This document shows, in pieces, positions 40,431 to 52,033 of a DNA stretch of 64,000 nt. Position numbers and translations under genes: made by a program. Under the pieces are notes generated by a model. The model worked only from the letters and a program-made list of their open reading frames with translations. It did no database searches and was not told where the DNA came from. The stretch comes from Symsagittifera roscoffensis. Taxonomy: Eukaryota > Xenacoelomorpha > Acoela > Convolutidae. The number at the start of each line of letters is the position of its first letter. The stretch's first letter is position 1. The DNA lies in contig NW_026971179.1 in assembly GCF_963678635.1 (NCBI RefSeq), positions 64,001-128,000 on the forward strand, read 5' to 3'.

Positions 40431-41800
40431 ATCAAATCACTCGATCTCTCGATCAGAAATGATGTAAAACAATCGAAAACAGCAACAAACAGGATAGTCA
40501 GATCACATCTCGTCCGGAAATTTTATAATAGTGTAGTTTTTGGTTTTCACTTTTTTTGTATTTTTTGGGTTTTTCACCGTTTTTTTTGTATTTTTTCGTT
40601 TTCAAGTAAATTTGTTTTTGGCTGTTTCTTGATTATACACTAATTTTGTTTGATTTCACGCTTTGTCTTTAATTGTTTTTGGTCTCAGGTCCTCGGGATG
40701 AGCGGGCTCATGACTTCCCATCTGCGTCTCCGACCCCGTAATTTCCGATCTTAACTAGGTTCAAAAGCTAAATCGTAAATCGTACCAGGTGGAGGGTCCG
40801 CATCTTCCGCCTAGTGCAAGGCAGGACATTAAGGTCTCTAACTAGGGCCTACGCCCAGAGCGGATGGCTCGTCGCTGAAACGTTTGCTGATCGTGATTGT
40901 CTTTCGACTTTATCAGGCCCTCTCAGGAGCGACAGAAAAAAGTCTATGTAACTTTCGCCCATACATTACGCAGTGACGGAGCGTAGAAAAAGTAATTATT
41001 GACGACTGGCTTACGTCAGTTACATTAATTCTACTCAATTTCAACCGTCTAAACCTAGCCAGTTGTTTTTCTGGTTTGTTATGTGCTAAGTCGAATTTAC
41101 CATTTTTAGGCCATCAGCCAAACGACTTTTGATCAGCTTTCGTTTGCAGATGAGAATAACCACATAGCTGGGTCTCGGATCCCAGAATACATGATTATTT
41201 TTAAAAACACGGCTGAAAAACCATAATTTACTATGTTTTAAGTGAAAGTAATATACTAAATCTATTGGAGATGGATTGGCTCTTCCCTTTTCTAACTACT
41301 CATGCTCTGAAATACTACACAATATTGGAGGTAATTAAATCGCTCAGGACATTAGAGTAGCTAAAACCTGTATCTAAAAGTCGTTAACAGTTTCTAATAA
41401 TCTCTGGGCACCGGGCCTCCAATTACCTGTTGTCCCGAGGATAACTTCGTTATCTTCCCAATTTCCTGGCACAGGAGATTACGGATGCGCTCCGGATATC
41501 CCACTGGACCTTCCTTCCGTCTGATCTTCCTCAGATAAGCGTCTTATCGTGTCTTTTAGGCTTCTCTTTTTTCTTGTTTTTCTTCAACTAATTCTCATAT
41601 AGTTGAACCCGTTTTCTGTTTTTCCTGTTTTTTTCGGACAAAATGGCCGTTTTTTTTATTTCCGAGAATTATCCTAGCTCCGATCGAAACTTTAAAAAAT
41701 TTATATTCTAGAAGGTTCCGACCCTCCTTTTCATAACGAATTCACTGTTAGCGTCTTTAACGTCTTTTTCCGTTAGCATCGGGGAGTTCACATGTACCAA
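40265..41800 (+). repeat. Dispersed repeat F, copy 2 (incomplete)
   Basis: Begins in the last array unit at GTTAACGATACCCAACAGTC and continues with the same blocks as copy 1: GATGAGCGGGCTCATGACTT at 40,697, and CCGGGCCTCCAATTACCTGTT (41,409) against CCGGGCCTCTATTTC at 30,684. The block order differs from copy 1 near 41,250. The end TTCTGGTCGAATGTCACA is missing. It is followed directly by the gypsy LTR G1. Confidence 0.55.
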
Positions 41801-41849
41801 TCCGTGGGAGTGGCACAAATATTTGTACTGCTTAAATAGATATTCCCTT

Positions 41850-43060
41850 ATCGCTTTTCAGTGAAACGGATCAAACAGACTGATTCCACACAACAGTGAT
41901 ATTTTAATCCCCCCATAAATCGCGATTTTTGAGATATTGAAGTTTTTCGAAACGGAAAAAGGCGTTAAGTTAGTGAGTTACATCGTAGTTCGACTGAAAT
42001 TACTAGAGAAACCGGTTGAATATAGTTCGAACGAGCTTGGAAAAAATTTCTGATTGTAGACACTAATTTCTGAAGGTAATTCCTGTTGGAACTACTAATT
42101 TCTGAAGGTAGACCCTTCACGTTTTGTAAAAGTTTTTTTGGAAAGCCCCTATAACCCTGCCAAACGGTAGAAGCGGTATAAAAGGCATTTTTACGTTGTT
42201 CTCAACAATGAGGAAGGGTTAAGGAACCTAAAAAACGACAGTCTAGTCAAAAATAGGCTTGTCATAAGACCCCGCACAGTTAATGGAAATTGTCAATTAA
42301 GCAGCTGAGCTTCAATCATTAGAGGTCTGGAGCCAGAACAAACCCTTCCTAGTTAGTTGATTCAGCATAATAGGCTCTGAGACCATATCCGAAAGGGTCT
42401 CGGGTATTGTTTTTGCCGACCCGGAAGGGCCCTTTTAGCCAATCCGGAAAGTTTATACTTTGGCAATCCGGAGGGGTCCCAATTCGGAGGGGTCCTAATT
42501 TTGCCAATCGGGGTGGGTCCCAATTCGAAGGGGTCATATTTTCATTAACCCGAAGAGGTCCCAATCCGGAGGGGTCCTGTTTATGTCGAATCGGAGGGGT
42601 CCTAGAAACATTTTTCTTAACGAAAGCAAACGTTGGACCCTAACACCTATTTAAACGAAAACAAGATACATAGTGAACAGTCTCAAGATACTAGGAAAGA
42701 AGCAGACCAAGGATGGCAGGAAACAAATGAATACACAAGTAACCTGCCTTTAAATAAAGATTGAAAAAACCATAGTAAAACAAAACAGGTGTAAACTCTA
42801 GATCTAACCGAAAACAGAAATCGACACTGGTTTATTTCGATTGAAATCCAACTTGTTTTTTGGAGGAGTGGTTGCCTTGAGAGTTTAAGTAGGTCTAGCT
42901 CGGGCAATCCGAAGGCAGATAGGTAACACAGGACTCGGTGGGTGCAATAGTCACCAACTTAGAAAAACTGCCTTCCAGTTTTGTCTGTTTAGTGCGGCAC
43001 TAAACAGGGAAAGTTTTTTCCTTCGAAGCAAGTTAGACTATTGAATTGCGACGGACCAAA
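41850..43060 (+). mobile_element. 5' LTR of gypsy element G1
   Basis: Aligns along its length with the G2 LTR. Shared blocks are AAATCGC...TTGAGATAT...GAAACGGAAAAA (41,927-41,963 against 56,984-57,018), GTAGACCCTTCACGTTTTGT (42,109-42,128 against 57,651-57,670) and GGTCTAGCTCGGGCA...GGTAACACAGGACTCGGTGG (42,893-42,940 against 58,515-58,562). The region upstream of 41,850 does not match, so the left end is either lost or diverged. It contains about eight copies of the CCGGAGGGGTC minisatellite (42,405-42,600). Confidence 0.65.
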
Positions 43061-43123
43061 TGCAAAATAGTGTCTTTCTAGATAATCGATTGATCCTTCA
43101 AGGATAGACCAATTCGAAGCATA

Positions 43124-44600
43124 TTGATTGCAGACTCACAAGCCAGACGTTTAGAATTTAGCAACATCAACATCCTTTCGTTACCCGGAGCTCAAATTCA
43201 CGATCTGTACAGGTTTGTGCCAGGAAAAGGTCAATACGACAATATTGTAATATTCGCGGGCCGAAGAGATCTTGATAACGGCTACCTGCCATCTACGGCA
43301 AGCGTAGAGGAAGTAACTGATTGTGTAGTCAGCCTAGCAAACCATCTGCTCCACGTCCGCTCGATATCCCCCTGAAGCCGAACGCGAACCGATTCAGGAC
43401 CACGATCTCATCCGACACTTCGCAGTAAATCGAAAGATAGAAAAACAAGCATTTGGCGCTCGTTGGGTTTTCCGAGGCCTATCTGAACAGATTTACTGTG
43501 AGAACCATGTCACCGAGCGAGATCACGTCCACCTCAACGAGTCAGCTTTGCGTGGACTAAGAAGCAACTTGAAGAAACGGGTCTTTTAAAAAGACTAATC
43601 TGTAATTGTCTGCGAGCGACAACCCAACACTTACGAGGACAATCGAGCGACAGGTTGTCTGTGCGGATCTTACATGGGATAAGGTTAGAGCCCTCGTTTT
43701 GACTTTAACAGATACGTCTCCTTTTCAGGATTCACTGTTAAAGTCAAACCCCTCCATTCCTTTTTCCGCTCCGCTGTTCGTAAGGCTTGGCCAATAGGTC
43801 TCCCTCTCAGGAATCATTACAAACAAGTCTTAAAACAAGCAATCAGTAATTAGTAGACCCATATCAATATAATGGGTGAGACCAGGACGCGCCTTGGTTC
43901 GGTAGATGCGAACTACTATCACTCACTTGATCAAACCCTGTCTGCTCACGACGATGATCTAAACAAGTTCCTAAGCAACACGAAAAAAGACAACATTGTT
44001 TGTCTATTCAAAGAATGACTACTTAAGTACAACGAAAAAGAGAGCATTCAGAACGATCTTAATGCTATCAAAACTTCAATAAAAAAGTGCACGATGACGT
44101 TAAAGGATCAGCAATGTCAGAAACGCGATCAGCAGGGGAAAACTCCAAGGGTAGCTACATCTCAGCACTGTTATAACAGAAAAGCTCCGAAGATCATAAA
44201 ACATGAAAGAAGCCCAGACAGCTAGGCATAAAACAACACGAAGAAAAAGCCATGATTTCAATCATGGAACATCTCAAAATACAAAAGAAGCAATAACATC
44301 AGCAACACGTATGGAAAAATTCAGACCTGAGTCGATAAGACCAAAAATATTTTAAGTCAAGTTTCGCGACAAAAAGACTGCGTACAAGGTACATGCGAGT
44401 GCTTTCAGACTGGTACCGCAGACAAAAAATTCAAAGTGTACATCAGAAAATCGTTGAATAAGACTGAGCAAGAACAAGAACGCAAAATCACGAAAAAAAG
44501 AAGAAGTCTGATCGAAGAAAACACATATCCTAGCCGATTAAAAATTCGTAATTTGGAACTCTTCCTAGATGGAGCAGTAGTAGATTTAAGTGAATGTTGA
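43124..44600 (+). pseudogene. LINE ORF1 with SGNH-esterase-like domain
   Basis: The first part reads IADSQARRLEFSNINILSLP, then GAQIHDLYRFVPGKGQYDNI and VIFAGRRDLDNGYLP. After a TGA comes WVFRGLSEQIYCENHVTERD, followed by HVHLNESALRGL. These are the blocks of an SGNH hydrolase: block I with the nucleophile Ser (ADSQ), a block where GxND is expected (GRRDL here) and the C-terminal D-x-[VH]-H. Such esterase domains occur in ORF1 of CR1-type LINEs. The Asn of block III is replaced, and stops lie at about 43,372 and 43,588, so it is inactive. A helical, lysine-rich part follows (43,870-44,600) with more stops. Confidence 0.6.
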
Positions 44601-44619
44601 CTTTCTTTGAGTTACGAAA

Positions 44620-45368
44620 TTGACCAATTTACTGATTAGTCGATTCTTACTTTTAATACCCGAAGCTTTGTGAACTCAAGTAGGCGCACATCTTTATCAA
44701 TATTTGTCTTCACCAACAACATTGACATAATCTGTTTAAGCAAAACATGGCTCACAATTAACATCAGTGACTCCGAACTATTCCTCCCTGGCTTCAATAT
44801 CTTTCGTTCTGACAGAAACACCAAACAAAATGAAAAAACCGCCCACGGTGGGGTCCTTATTGCAACAAAGTCTGCACTAATATGCTATGAAATCTCTCTT
44901 CCTGACCAATTTCAAGGATATTGCACCGCTATAATCTGGGAATCTTCCGAAGCCACATTACTAATTGCCACATGCTATTTCCGCCCTCCTAACAGCAAAG
45001 ATTATTTGGAGCCCTTCCATATTTGTCAGCTAATGGACTTGTTGTCGACCTGCAATGCAAATCATCGTATAATAAACGGAGACTTTAATCTTTCTTCAAA
45101 TGACTGGTCTATTCAAACCTCAGAACCGCTCCATCAATGTATACTTGACAAAATAGATAAATTAAGCATACCTCAAACTGTTCATTTCAAAACAACGAAC
45201 TCTAAAATAGTTGACTTGGTCCTTGTTAGCAACCAGGTTGGAATAATCGACAACCTAACACTCGACGTATTTACAGCACCAAAATCTGATCACAAAACTA
45301 ATAACTCAATAATCCGCATAAAGGAACTCAAGAAAAGCTCCACATTTAGTATCAACCAGTTTCTATAG
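44620..45368 (+). CDS. LINE endonuclease domain (EEP family)
   Basis: Open frame with the order of an APE-type endonuclease: IDIICLSKTWLTINISDSEL (the E of the usual SETW is K here), HGGVLIATKSALICYEI, then TLLIATCYFRPPNS, IINGDFNLSSNDW (metal-binding G-D-F-N) and SDHKT (catalytic S-D-H). The domain nicks target DNA for target-primed reverse transcription. The replacement of the catalytic Glu by Lys would disable it. The frame ends in TAG at 45,366-45,368, and the linker to the reverse transcriptase is broken. Confidence 0.8.
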
Positions 45369-45830
45369 CTATTGCAAAGCTGACTTCAACGGTTTAAATG
45401 ATGCGTTTTCAATCAACAATTTCTCACCTTACTGCTAGTCAAATAATACAAAAATAGTTTACCTATGGTACGAATGGCTTCATAGCTTTCTGCCTAAATT
45501 CATCCCGCGTAGAACTCAAAATAGACAAATTCTTGCTCCCTGGATAACTCATGAGACGTCAAATTCAATGAAACGTCTGTCAACATTACGCAAACAAAAA
45601 GGTTCGCAATGCGCCTCGGTGATTGCAATGAATGAAAAAGTATAAACCGCCGTAGAGAATAACAGAAGCGAATACGAACAACATCTGTCTAACTCGCGTG
45701 ATACTAAAGCCCTGCTTAAATACTATAGAAAGTTCCGTAACTCCAGAACTACCTTCCGTCATGAAACTTGATAATTCAATTGCGAAAACCTTGCCAGAGC
45801 TAGCTAATCTATTCGCCAAGTTTTTTAACT

Positions 45831-45858
45831 TAGGGTTAGGGTTAGGGATAGGGTTAGG
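45831..45858. repeat. Interstitial telomere repeat (TTAGGG)n
   Basis: CTTAGGGTTAGGGTTAGGGA and ATAGGGTTAGG: about five units of the animal telomere hexamer with one variant. It lies inside the LINE, between endonuclease and reverse transcriptase, in the place where the coding sequence would continue after NLFAKFF. The host telomere repeat is therefore probably TTAGGG. Confidence 0.85.
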
Positions 45859-45939
45859 CATTTATAACCTCTTCTCAACCATCCTCTCTTGAAAAACAAG
45901 AGCACTCAGTTCAACAAACAATTCATAATATAGAACCAG

Positions 45940-47222
45940 ACAGGAACCTGATTGCCAAACTGTGTAATGATCTAGATCTAAGTAAGTCGAGAGGTCCCGA
46001 TCTACTACCTCATTTTTTTTTAAAGCGTTATAGTGAATCTTTAACGCCCTCTCTCTACCATATCATATATAAAGCACTCCAGACCTGTTGTTTCCCTGAT
46101 CAATGGAAACACTCTATTGTCAGCCCAATTTTCAAAAAGAAAGGAAGCAAGGCCTCGATAAGTAACTACAGACCAATATCACTCCTTAATACTGCCAGCA
46201 AAATCTTCAAAAAAGTTCTTTTAATCGACCTATATAAGCATCTAGAACCTATGTTGCTCAACAACCAATTTGGATTTCGCGCGAAAAGCTCAGGGATCAT
46301 CCAAATGCTGCTCTATCTTGACACCAGATATTCAGCTATAAGCAAAAATGAAGAAGTAGACGTAATATATACCGATTAAAAGAAAGCTTTTGACAAAGTA
46401 GATCACGCTTTTCTGATTGATAAGCTCTACTCGTTGGGAATCAGACGCAAAATATTAAAGCTAATTCATAACTACCTGACAAATAGAACCCAATGTGTGA
46501 AAATCGAAGACTGGCTTTCCCAATTATTCTATGTCACAAGTGGTGTCCTTCAAGGATCAATCCTCGGGCCATTGTTTTTTCTTGTCATGATTAACGACCT
46601 ACCAAGTGTATGTTTTCAATCCACCAGCTTTCTATACGCAGCCGACGCAAAGTTCATACGAATTTGTACACTTAACGCTGAATTTCAGAATGAACTAAAT
46701 AACATCTTCACGTGGACTCAACAAAACCAGATTGCGTTCAATGCGTCAAAATGCACTTACCTACCGGTTAAACGTCTCACAAGTAGCTACTTTTACTTCG
46801 ATTCAATTTTAAATAAGAAAATCTCAGAAGAAAAAGATCTAGGAATAATTGTAAAATCGGATCTAGGCTGGACATCGCATATTAAACTTAGAAGAGGAAA
46901 AGCCCTCAACACTCTATGCATTCTTAAGCGCAACCCACTGCCTCTTAATACCAAGACCAAACTTAATCTGTCCAAATCCATGGTAATTCCAGTTTTGCTA
47001 TATGGTTCAGCGTGCTATCAATTGAACGTCGAAGAAATGAAACTCTTCGAAGGTGTTCAACGCAATGCATGCAAATGGATTGCAACAGATCCTAATTACA
47101 AAGCGTCGCTTCAGCGTCTAGGCATACTGCCTTTACCCATGTACATTCAGCTCAGTCATTTACTTCTACTATCTAAAATCCTCAATAATCACTACGACTA
47201 CAATTTTTCCGCCAAAATATGA
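45940..47222 (+). pseudogene. LINE reverse transcriptase
   Basis: Motifs in order: SKSRGPDLLPHFFLK, FPDQWKHSIVSPIFKKKGSK, NYRPISLLNTASKIF, NNQFGFRAKSSG, KKAFDKVDH, SGVLQGSILGPLFFLVMIND and LYAADAKF, then the thumb and the C-terminal NTLCILKRNP. Two lesions are seen: a TAA at 46,377-46,379 where the catalytic strand normally has F (YxDFxKAFD), and YAAD at 46,634-46,645 in place of the catalytic [YF]-A-D-D, losing one Asp. A frameshift near 47,222 separates the C-terminal domain, which continues (FWFHAKRLANLVP at about 47,294) towards the tail. Confidence 0.85.
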
Positions 47223-47529
47223 CCTAGCTAATCCAAGATCTCTTTTATTTGAATGTACACGCCCTGCAAAGACTGTTTGTGAAAAAAATTTCTGGTTTCA
47301 TGCAAAGAGGCTGGCTAATTTGGTTCCTCAAAAAGTGGAATTTACCAACACGATAGGACTCAAAGGACGGTTGCTGCAATGGATGTCGGAGCATTTCGAG
47401 AAAAGATTCGATGACTCCAACTCCTGTAGCTGGAAAATTCTGTGCAACTGTACCCGAAACAACTGCAGAATAATGTCTAACTAACTGAACTGAAACTGTG
47501 GGAGAAACCCTTCCGTACGCTAAATTCAT

Positions 47530-47538
47530 ATTATTATG

Positions 47539-47572
<34 letters not shown>
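47530..47572. repeat. (ATT)n microsatellite tail of the LINE
   Basis: About 14 ATT units with one variant (ATG). It ends the LINE and is followed at once by gypsy leader sequence. Confidence 0.85.
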
Positions 47573-47573
<1 letters not shown>

Positions 47574-47626
47574 AACACATACGTTTTTTGGAAATGTATA
47601 TATAATTTTTTCGCCTTTCTTCGTTT

Positions 47627-49100
47627 TTGGATTTGACTGAAATGTCCGACTTCTCGACTGAAAAAGTAGCAGCAACAAGATCACCCACTGATAATACTAT
47701 GATGCATGGGTTGACAGAGAAATCGGCAACGTCGTCCTCGTTTTCGGAAAGAGTCAAAAACACCTTGGGAAACTTCTATCCATTTACTATGGGAGCGGTA
47801 GCAGGTGATGAAGTAGACACCCAGGAAGAGGAAGATGAAAACGGGGAAATCGATGACTTTGAGTCACATGTGAGTCTGAATAGTTCAACCCATGAAAACG
47901 AGGCATCCACAAAGATGGAGAATGGCTATTCCGTTCGGTTTGGGGCGGCAGAACTATAAACAGCACTATTGATGGAATACAACAGTCAAGAGAGTTCATG
48001 ACAATCACCAAATCGGAAGTGCAATCCGGAACGATTAGGATGACAGGGTCGAGGACCACACCGGTGGAATCGGAAGCGGATTCTGAAGAATTGTTGAGAC
48101 AGAGAGCTAAAACTCGAGTTTCGACCAGCACTAAACTGCATGGAACCAATAGGGTGATGCCAGCACTAATGACTCCATTAGTAGACAACTGGGCATCAAA
48201 TGAAGAGACCTTGACTAGGATTGTGGACACTATTGGAGAGCAAAGCAACCAAATGTCAATAAAAATGAGAAAACTAAAAAGAGCAATTCATGTTGAGAGA
48301 GAAAGCCTGCGTGAAGAAATTAACCGCAACAGACATGAAGTCAGTAGAAGCGAAGAACGCTTAAAAGAAATGACCGAAGAGTACTTGGCCAGGAGCTTGT
48401 CACGAAGGACAAGGGAGGCCAAGGAAAAGAGAGACGACTGAGAGGTGATCTGGAACAACTACGCAGTCAGCAAGAGCAGACTCTTGGGACACTTGACACA
48501 GGAATAGACGCAATGATGGAAAGACGCACTCAGGCTATCATGGACAGGCTATACGGTCCACTGGGAAACAGGAGCGGATCTAGCAATAGAATAACACACT
48601 CGAGAGAGGCTAGCAGAGAGCCGAGAGTGATTTTCAACGAGCATCCAAACAGAGGAAGGACCTATGGACCAACAAGAGACAGGGGTAACTCATCCAGCAA
48701 CGCCACCGGAATTAATAGGCCGAGAGTCCAACGAATATAAGAGGAGGTTCAACTGGCAGCAGACTGATCTTGAACGAACGATCTATGCGAGACGCAAATG
48801 CGACTGGGAGAGGTGATTCCACATACTGGAATCACTCGAACCAAGGAAGAACTCAACTGAAGGGAAAATTCAGAGCCTCAATCATCAGATAATAACGATC
48901 AAGCGGTACAAGCGGCAACGGCAATGCCCACAGCATTTGAATCCCTGAATAGGCTCTTGCAAAATTTCCTCAAGAGGTTATCCAGGACCAGTGAGCGCAG
49001 CGAGAAATCTAGAATAGCATTTAGGAAACCGAGATGTTATAAGGTTGAATCTGACGGCTGTTTAGATAACTGGATAGAAGTTATGAAGCTACACTTTGAG
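47627..49100 (+). pseudogene. G1 gag, broken
   Basis: Frames at 47,627-47,959, 47,998-48,441 and 48,513-48,740 match successive parts of the G2 gag: RSPTDNTMMHGLTEKSATSS; then a coiled coil with HVERESLREEINRNRHEVSR; then MMERRTQAIMDRLYGPLGNR. Later sequence up to SDGCLDNWIEVMKL (about 49,056) is broken. It would form the virus-like particle core. No zinc knuckle remains because of the deletion. Confidence 0.75.
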
Positions 49101-49139
49101 TGAGATTTGTGAGATTTTTGAGATTTGATTTGTTATGAA

Positions 49140-50574
49140 ATGTGAGATTTTGAAGGACTCGATAAAGTATCTGGCGAGGATGGTAGATAAACATGGAATC
49201 TGACCAGACCCAGATTCGGTAGAAGCAGTTCTGACCAGGAAGTCACCTAAAACTGAACATTAATTGATGAGCTTTCTGGGTTTCGCCAACTACTACAGAA
49301 AATTCATCAAGGGCTATGCGGATAAAGTATATCCGATGCAACAGCTCATGAGGCATAAAGGAAAGAATTTCACTTGGAATATGGCGGCAGAAGAATCATT
49401 TCAAAGAATAAAAAAAGAAATGTATGAAGCTATTGTGCTAGGCATGCCTACAGTGAAGGGAATGTACGTACTGGACAGAGACGCTACGGTGGTGGCAATC
49501 TCTGGCATACTTCAACAAGAAGAGTAATGGAATGGGAAGACTGTCTTGAGATCGATAGCCTACGGAAGCAAGCTCTTGAGCGACACGGAATTGAAGTAAG
49601 GGGCACCCAAAGCGGAGATGTTTGCGGTAGTAACCTTTGTGGAAAAGTACAGGGCGTATCTGGGTAGCGAGCTTTTTAAATTACGGGAAAACAGCAGGGA
49701 ACTTAGTTGGCTGAAGACATACACAACGAACCAAAGTTACATCGGGAGATGATTAGTACGACTGGATGGTTACAATATAATAGTTGAGCATAAGACGAGA
49801 GATAAACACCAAAAAACCGACAGCTTGAGCAAGAAAAAGGAATTCTACGAGAGACAAGAACAGAGGGAGGCCGATAAGCCAGAAATAAAAGATGGATTCT
49901 CGTTCATAGACGAGGAAACATACGATAGCTTACCACTCACGAGATGGCTCAATAAGTCAGGTAAACCGATCGAAGATCATCCTGATATACCCACTGAGCT
50001 CCAGGAAACAATAATTGTAAAGAGACAATCCGGGGTGCCGGTGGAAATCCTGTTTAAGTCAAAGATAGTCAGAGAGCTAATTGAAGTTGAAACAGGTAAA
50101 GCAACGGTAGGACAGGATTTGATGAGATTGCTTGAGAAGCTGGCCGATGACAAACCCGTGGTCTCAACTAGAAGAAATTATGAACCAGAAATCACAATAA
50201 TGAGAACGAAAGAAATCTTAAGCGATGAAAACTCACTGAAAATCGGTGAACCAGAAAACAAAGAGGTGGTACGAAGATTAGTCGAGAATATCCCCGAAGA
50301 CATACTCAGGCAAACGACGCTACGGAGGAAAAAAGTGTCGTTGAAAGAAGAAGTTGAACAACTCGGACTGGATCAAGAGTCCGGGGAGTGGTTGCCACAA
50401 GAGAAGGAAGGGGAGGAGGAAAAATCGTCCGAAAAGTCAGAAGATTGGGACGAAGATTCAGTGGAAAGTGATGGTGAGCGAGACAGCCTCTGCGCAATAT
50501 TAGCTGATCAAAAAAGAAGGTATCATGACAGGAAATTGCAGACTGATACCTCGTCCGGGACATACAACTTTTAG
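49140..50574 (+). pseudogene. G1 reverse transcriptase end, RNase H and linker
   Basis: Resumes with KDSIKYLARMVDKHG, then LMSFLGFANYYRKFIKGYAD (49,267-49,326), the RNase H VLDRDATVVAISGIL, and KAEMFAVVTFVEKYRAYL after a stop. The frame then stays open from 49,825 to 50,574 as a 249-codon linker rich in charged residues (GFSFIDEETYDSLPLTRWLN). The active-site part of the reverse transcriptase (YVDD) is absent. In the RNase H, the Asp of LRVDN is replaced (LRENS), so this domain is also inactive. Confidence 0.75.
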
Positions 50575-50762
50575 AATCATGACGAGAACGGAGGAGAAGA
50601 GCTGGAGATGATAGAGGTATCAAAAAACCTTTCAGGGAACTATCATGCAGTTCAAACATCAGGACGAATCTGGAGCCGGAAGGAGATAGGGGGATCTTGA
50701 GAAGGAGAATGTGCGTCAAGCTTAAGGACGATATCCACATTACATGATAACTGAACGGAAAA

Positions 50763-52030
50763 ATGATGGCACTAAAGGAGCACGTCAAGGGGAGGTACAG
50801 GCGATCGGACCTGATACGAGCACAGAAAAACGACAAAATGACAAGCAGCCTCTCTAAATGGATCCGAGCGGGAGTAAAAGAAAAAGGAGATCTGGAAGAG
50901 GGCAGCTACAAGATCATGAGCCAGTTCTACAAGGAACATAAGGAATTAATCTACCACTCAGCGGACGGCGTGGTGGCCTGCACGAGAAGAGCACAAGCAT
51001 AATCTCATCAAATTACTGCAGCCACGTCAAACAGAAGTGCTATTCAGATCACATGACAACGTGCAACAAAGATTTGATTGGCCTGTAATGAGGAAAGCTT
51101 GCGAAAGTTGGGTCAACGCATGCTTGTCGTGCCTACAAGTAAAAGACCAAAGGAAGATGAAACTCCCTCTCAAATTGGTGGAAATCTCAGAGTTCAACGA
51201 GGTTGTGCAGATAGACCACCAAAAGATCTGCAGGACAGATTCAGGATATAACCAGATAAAAAATTTCATAGATCACTTCAGGAAACTGGCTGAAGCAGTA
51301 CCGTGTCAGACAGCCTCGGCGGAAGAAACTTGCAACCACTTGGTCACGCACTGGATATCACGGTATGTTTGTCCGATGGCCTTCCAATCAGACATCGGGA
51401 AAGCATTGGTTGGCAATCTGACAAAAGAACTCATGAGAAGATCACACATTGCCCAAGCACACTCGACAACTTACCATCCACATACGAATGGGCTATTCGG
51501 CAAAACAGAACGCTAGTGAATATGCTCAGGGTATATTGCTCGAGGTATATGACGGACTGGGACAAATAAATGCCGCAAGTGGTGGGAGCGTGCAATAGCA
51601 CACAACACTCAACAAAGGGGTTCAGTCCTTGCATGGTGCTAACAGGCAGGGAGAGAGCAATGCCTCTGACGATCTTCTACCCAGATTACGAAGGGCACAA
51701 AACATCACCTCAAGCATATGTGAAGGAAGCAATCAAGAGACAACAGGAGTTGATTGAACTATGCAGAAGGAATACAGCCCAAGCACAGATGAGACAGCGG
51801 AGGAAATACGATGGGAAAATATTTTAAGCGAAACCATATGCTGTGGGACAATATGTCTGGGTGTTCCATAATGCCATACCTCCAAAAGGAACAAAGAAGT
51901 TATTGAAGTAATGGAGAGGACCGTTCATGTTAACAGAGGTGCACCAGCATGGCAGATTCTACCGCTTGAGCACAGGGCGCGCCGACTGCTATGAGGATCT
52001 GAAGCCTCATGTCCCATCAGCGGAAATTGG
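50763..52030 (+). pseudogene. G1 integrase, broken
   Basis: Zinc-binding end with WVNACLSCLQVKDQRKMKLP; first catalytic Asp in VVQIDHQKICRTDSG (about 51,202-51,246); second in FQSDIGKALVGNLT (about 51,382-51,423). In the third block, HPHTNGLF at 51,478-51,501 is followed by a 4-base loss that removes the catalytic Glu and shifts the frame (RQNRTLVNMLR continues in another frame). A GPY/F-type C-terminal domain follows (PPKGTKKLL, WRGPFML, 51,881-51,930). Stops lie at 51,001, 51,515 and 51,570. Confidence 0.8.
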
Positions 52031-52033
52031 TGT

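Larger units (their letters stand above)
43067..47572 (+). mobile_element. Complete but dead LINE (CR1-like) inserted behind the G1 LTR
   Basis: A non-LTR retrotransposon with an esterase-like ORF1 (43.12-43.59 kb), an apurinic endonuclease (44.62-45.37 kb), a reverse transcriptase (45.94-47.22 kb) and a microsatellite tail (ATT)n at 47,530-47,572. The borders come from comparison with G2, where the sequence on either side of the LINE is continuous: GCGACC..A..TG.AA at 58,672 and AAAACACATACG at 58,687 flank nothing, whereas in G1 they flank 4.5 kb. A target duplication is short or absent (AAAA at most). The domain order and esterase ORF1 point to the CR1/L2 side of the LINEs. Confidence 0.8.

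Noticed and set aside
45831-45858. Chromosome end
   Set aside because: Only about five TTAGGG units with unique sequence and a LINE on both sides, so interstitial.
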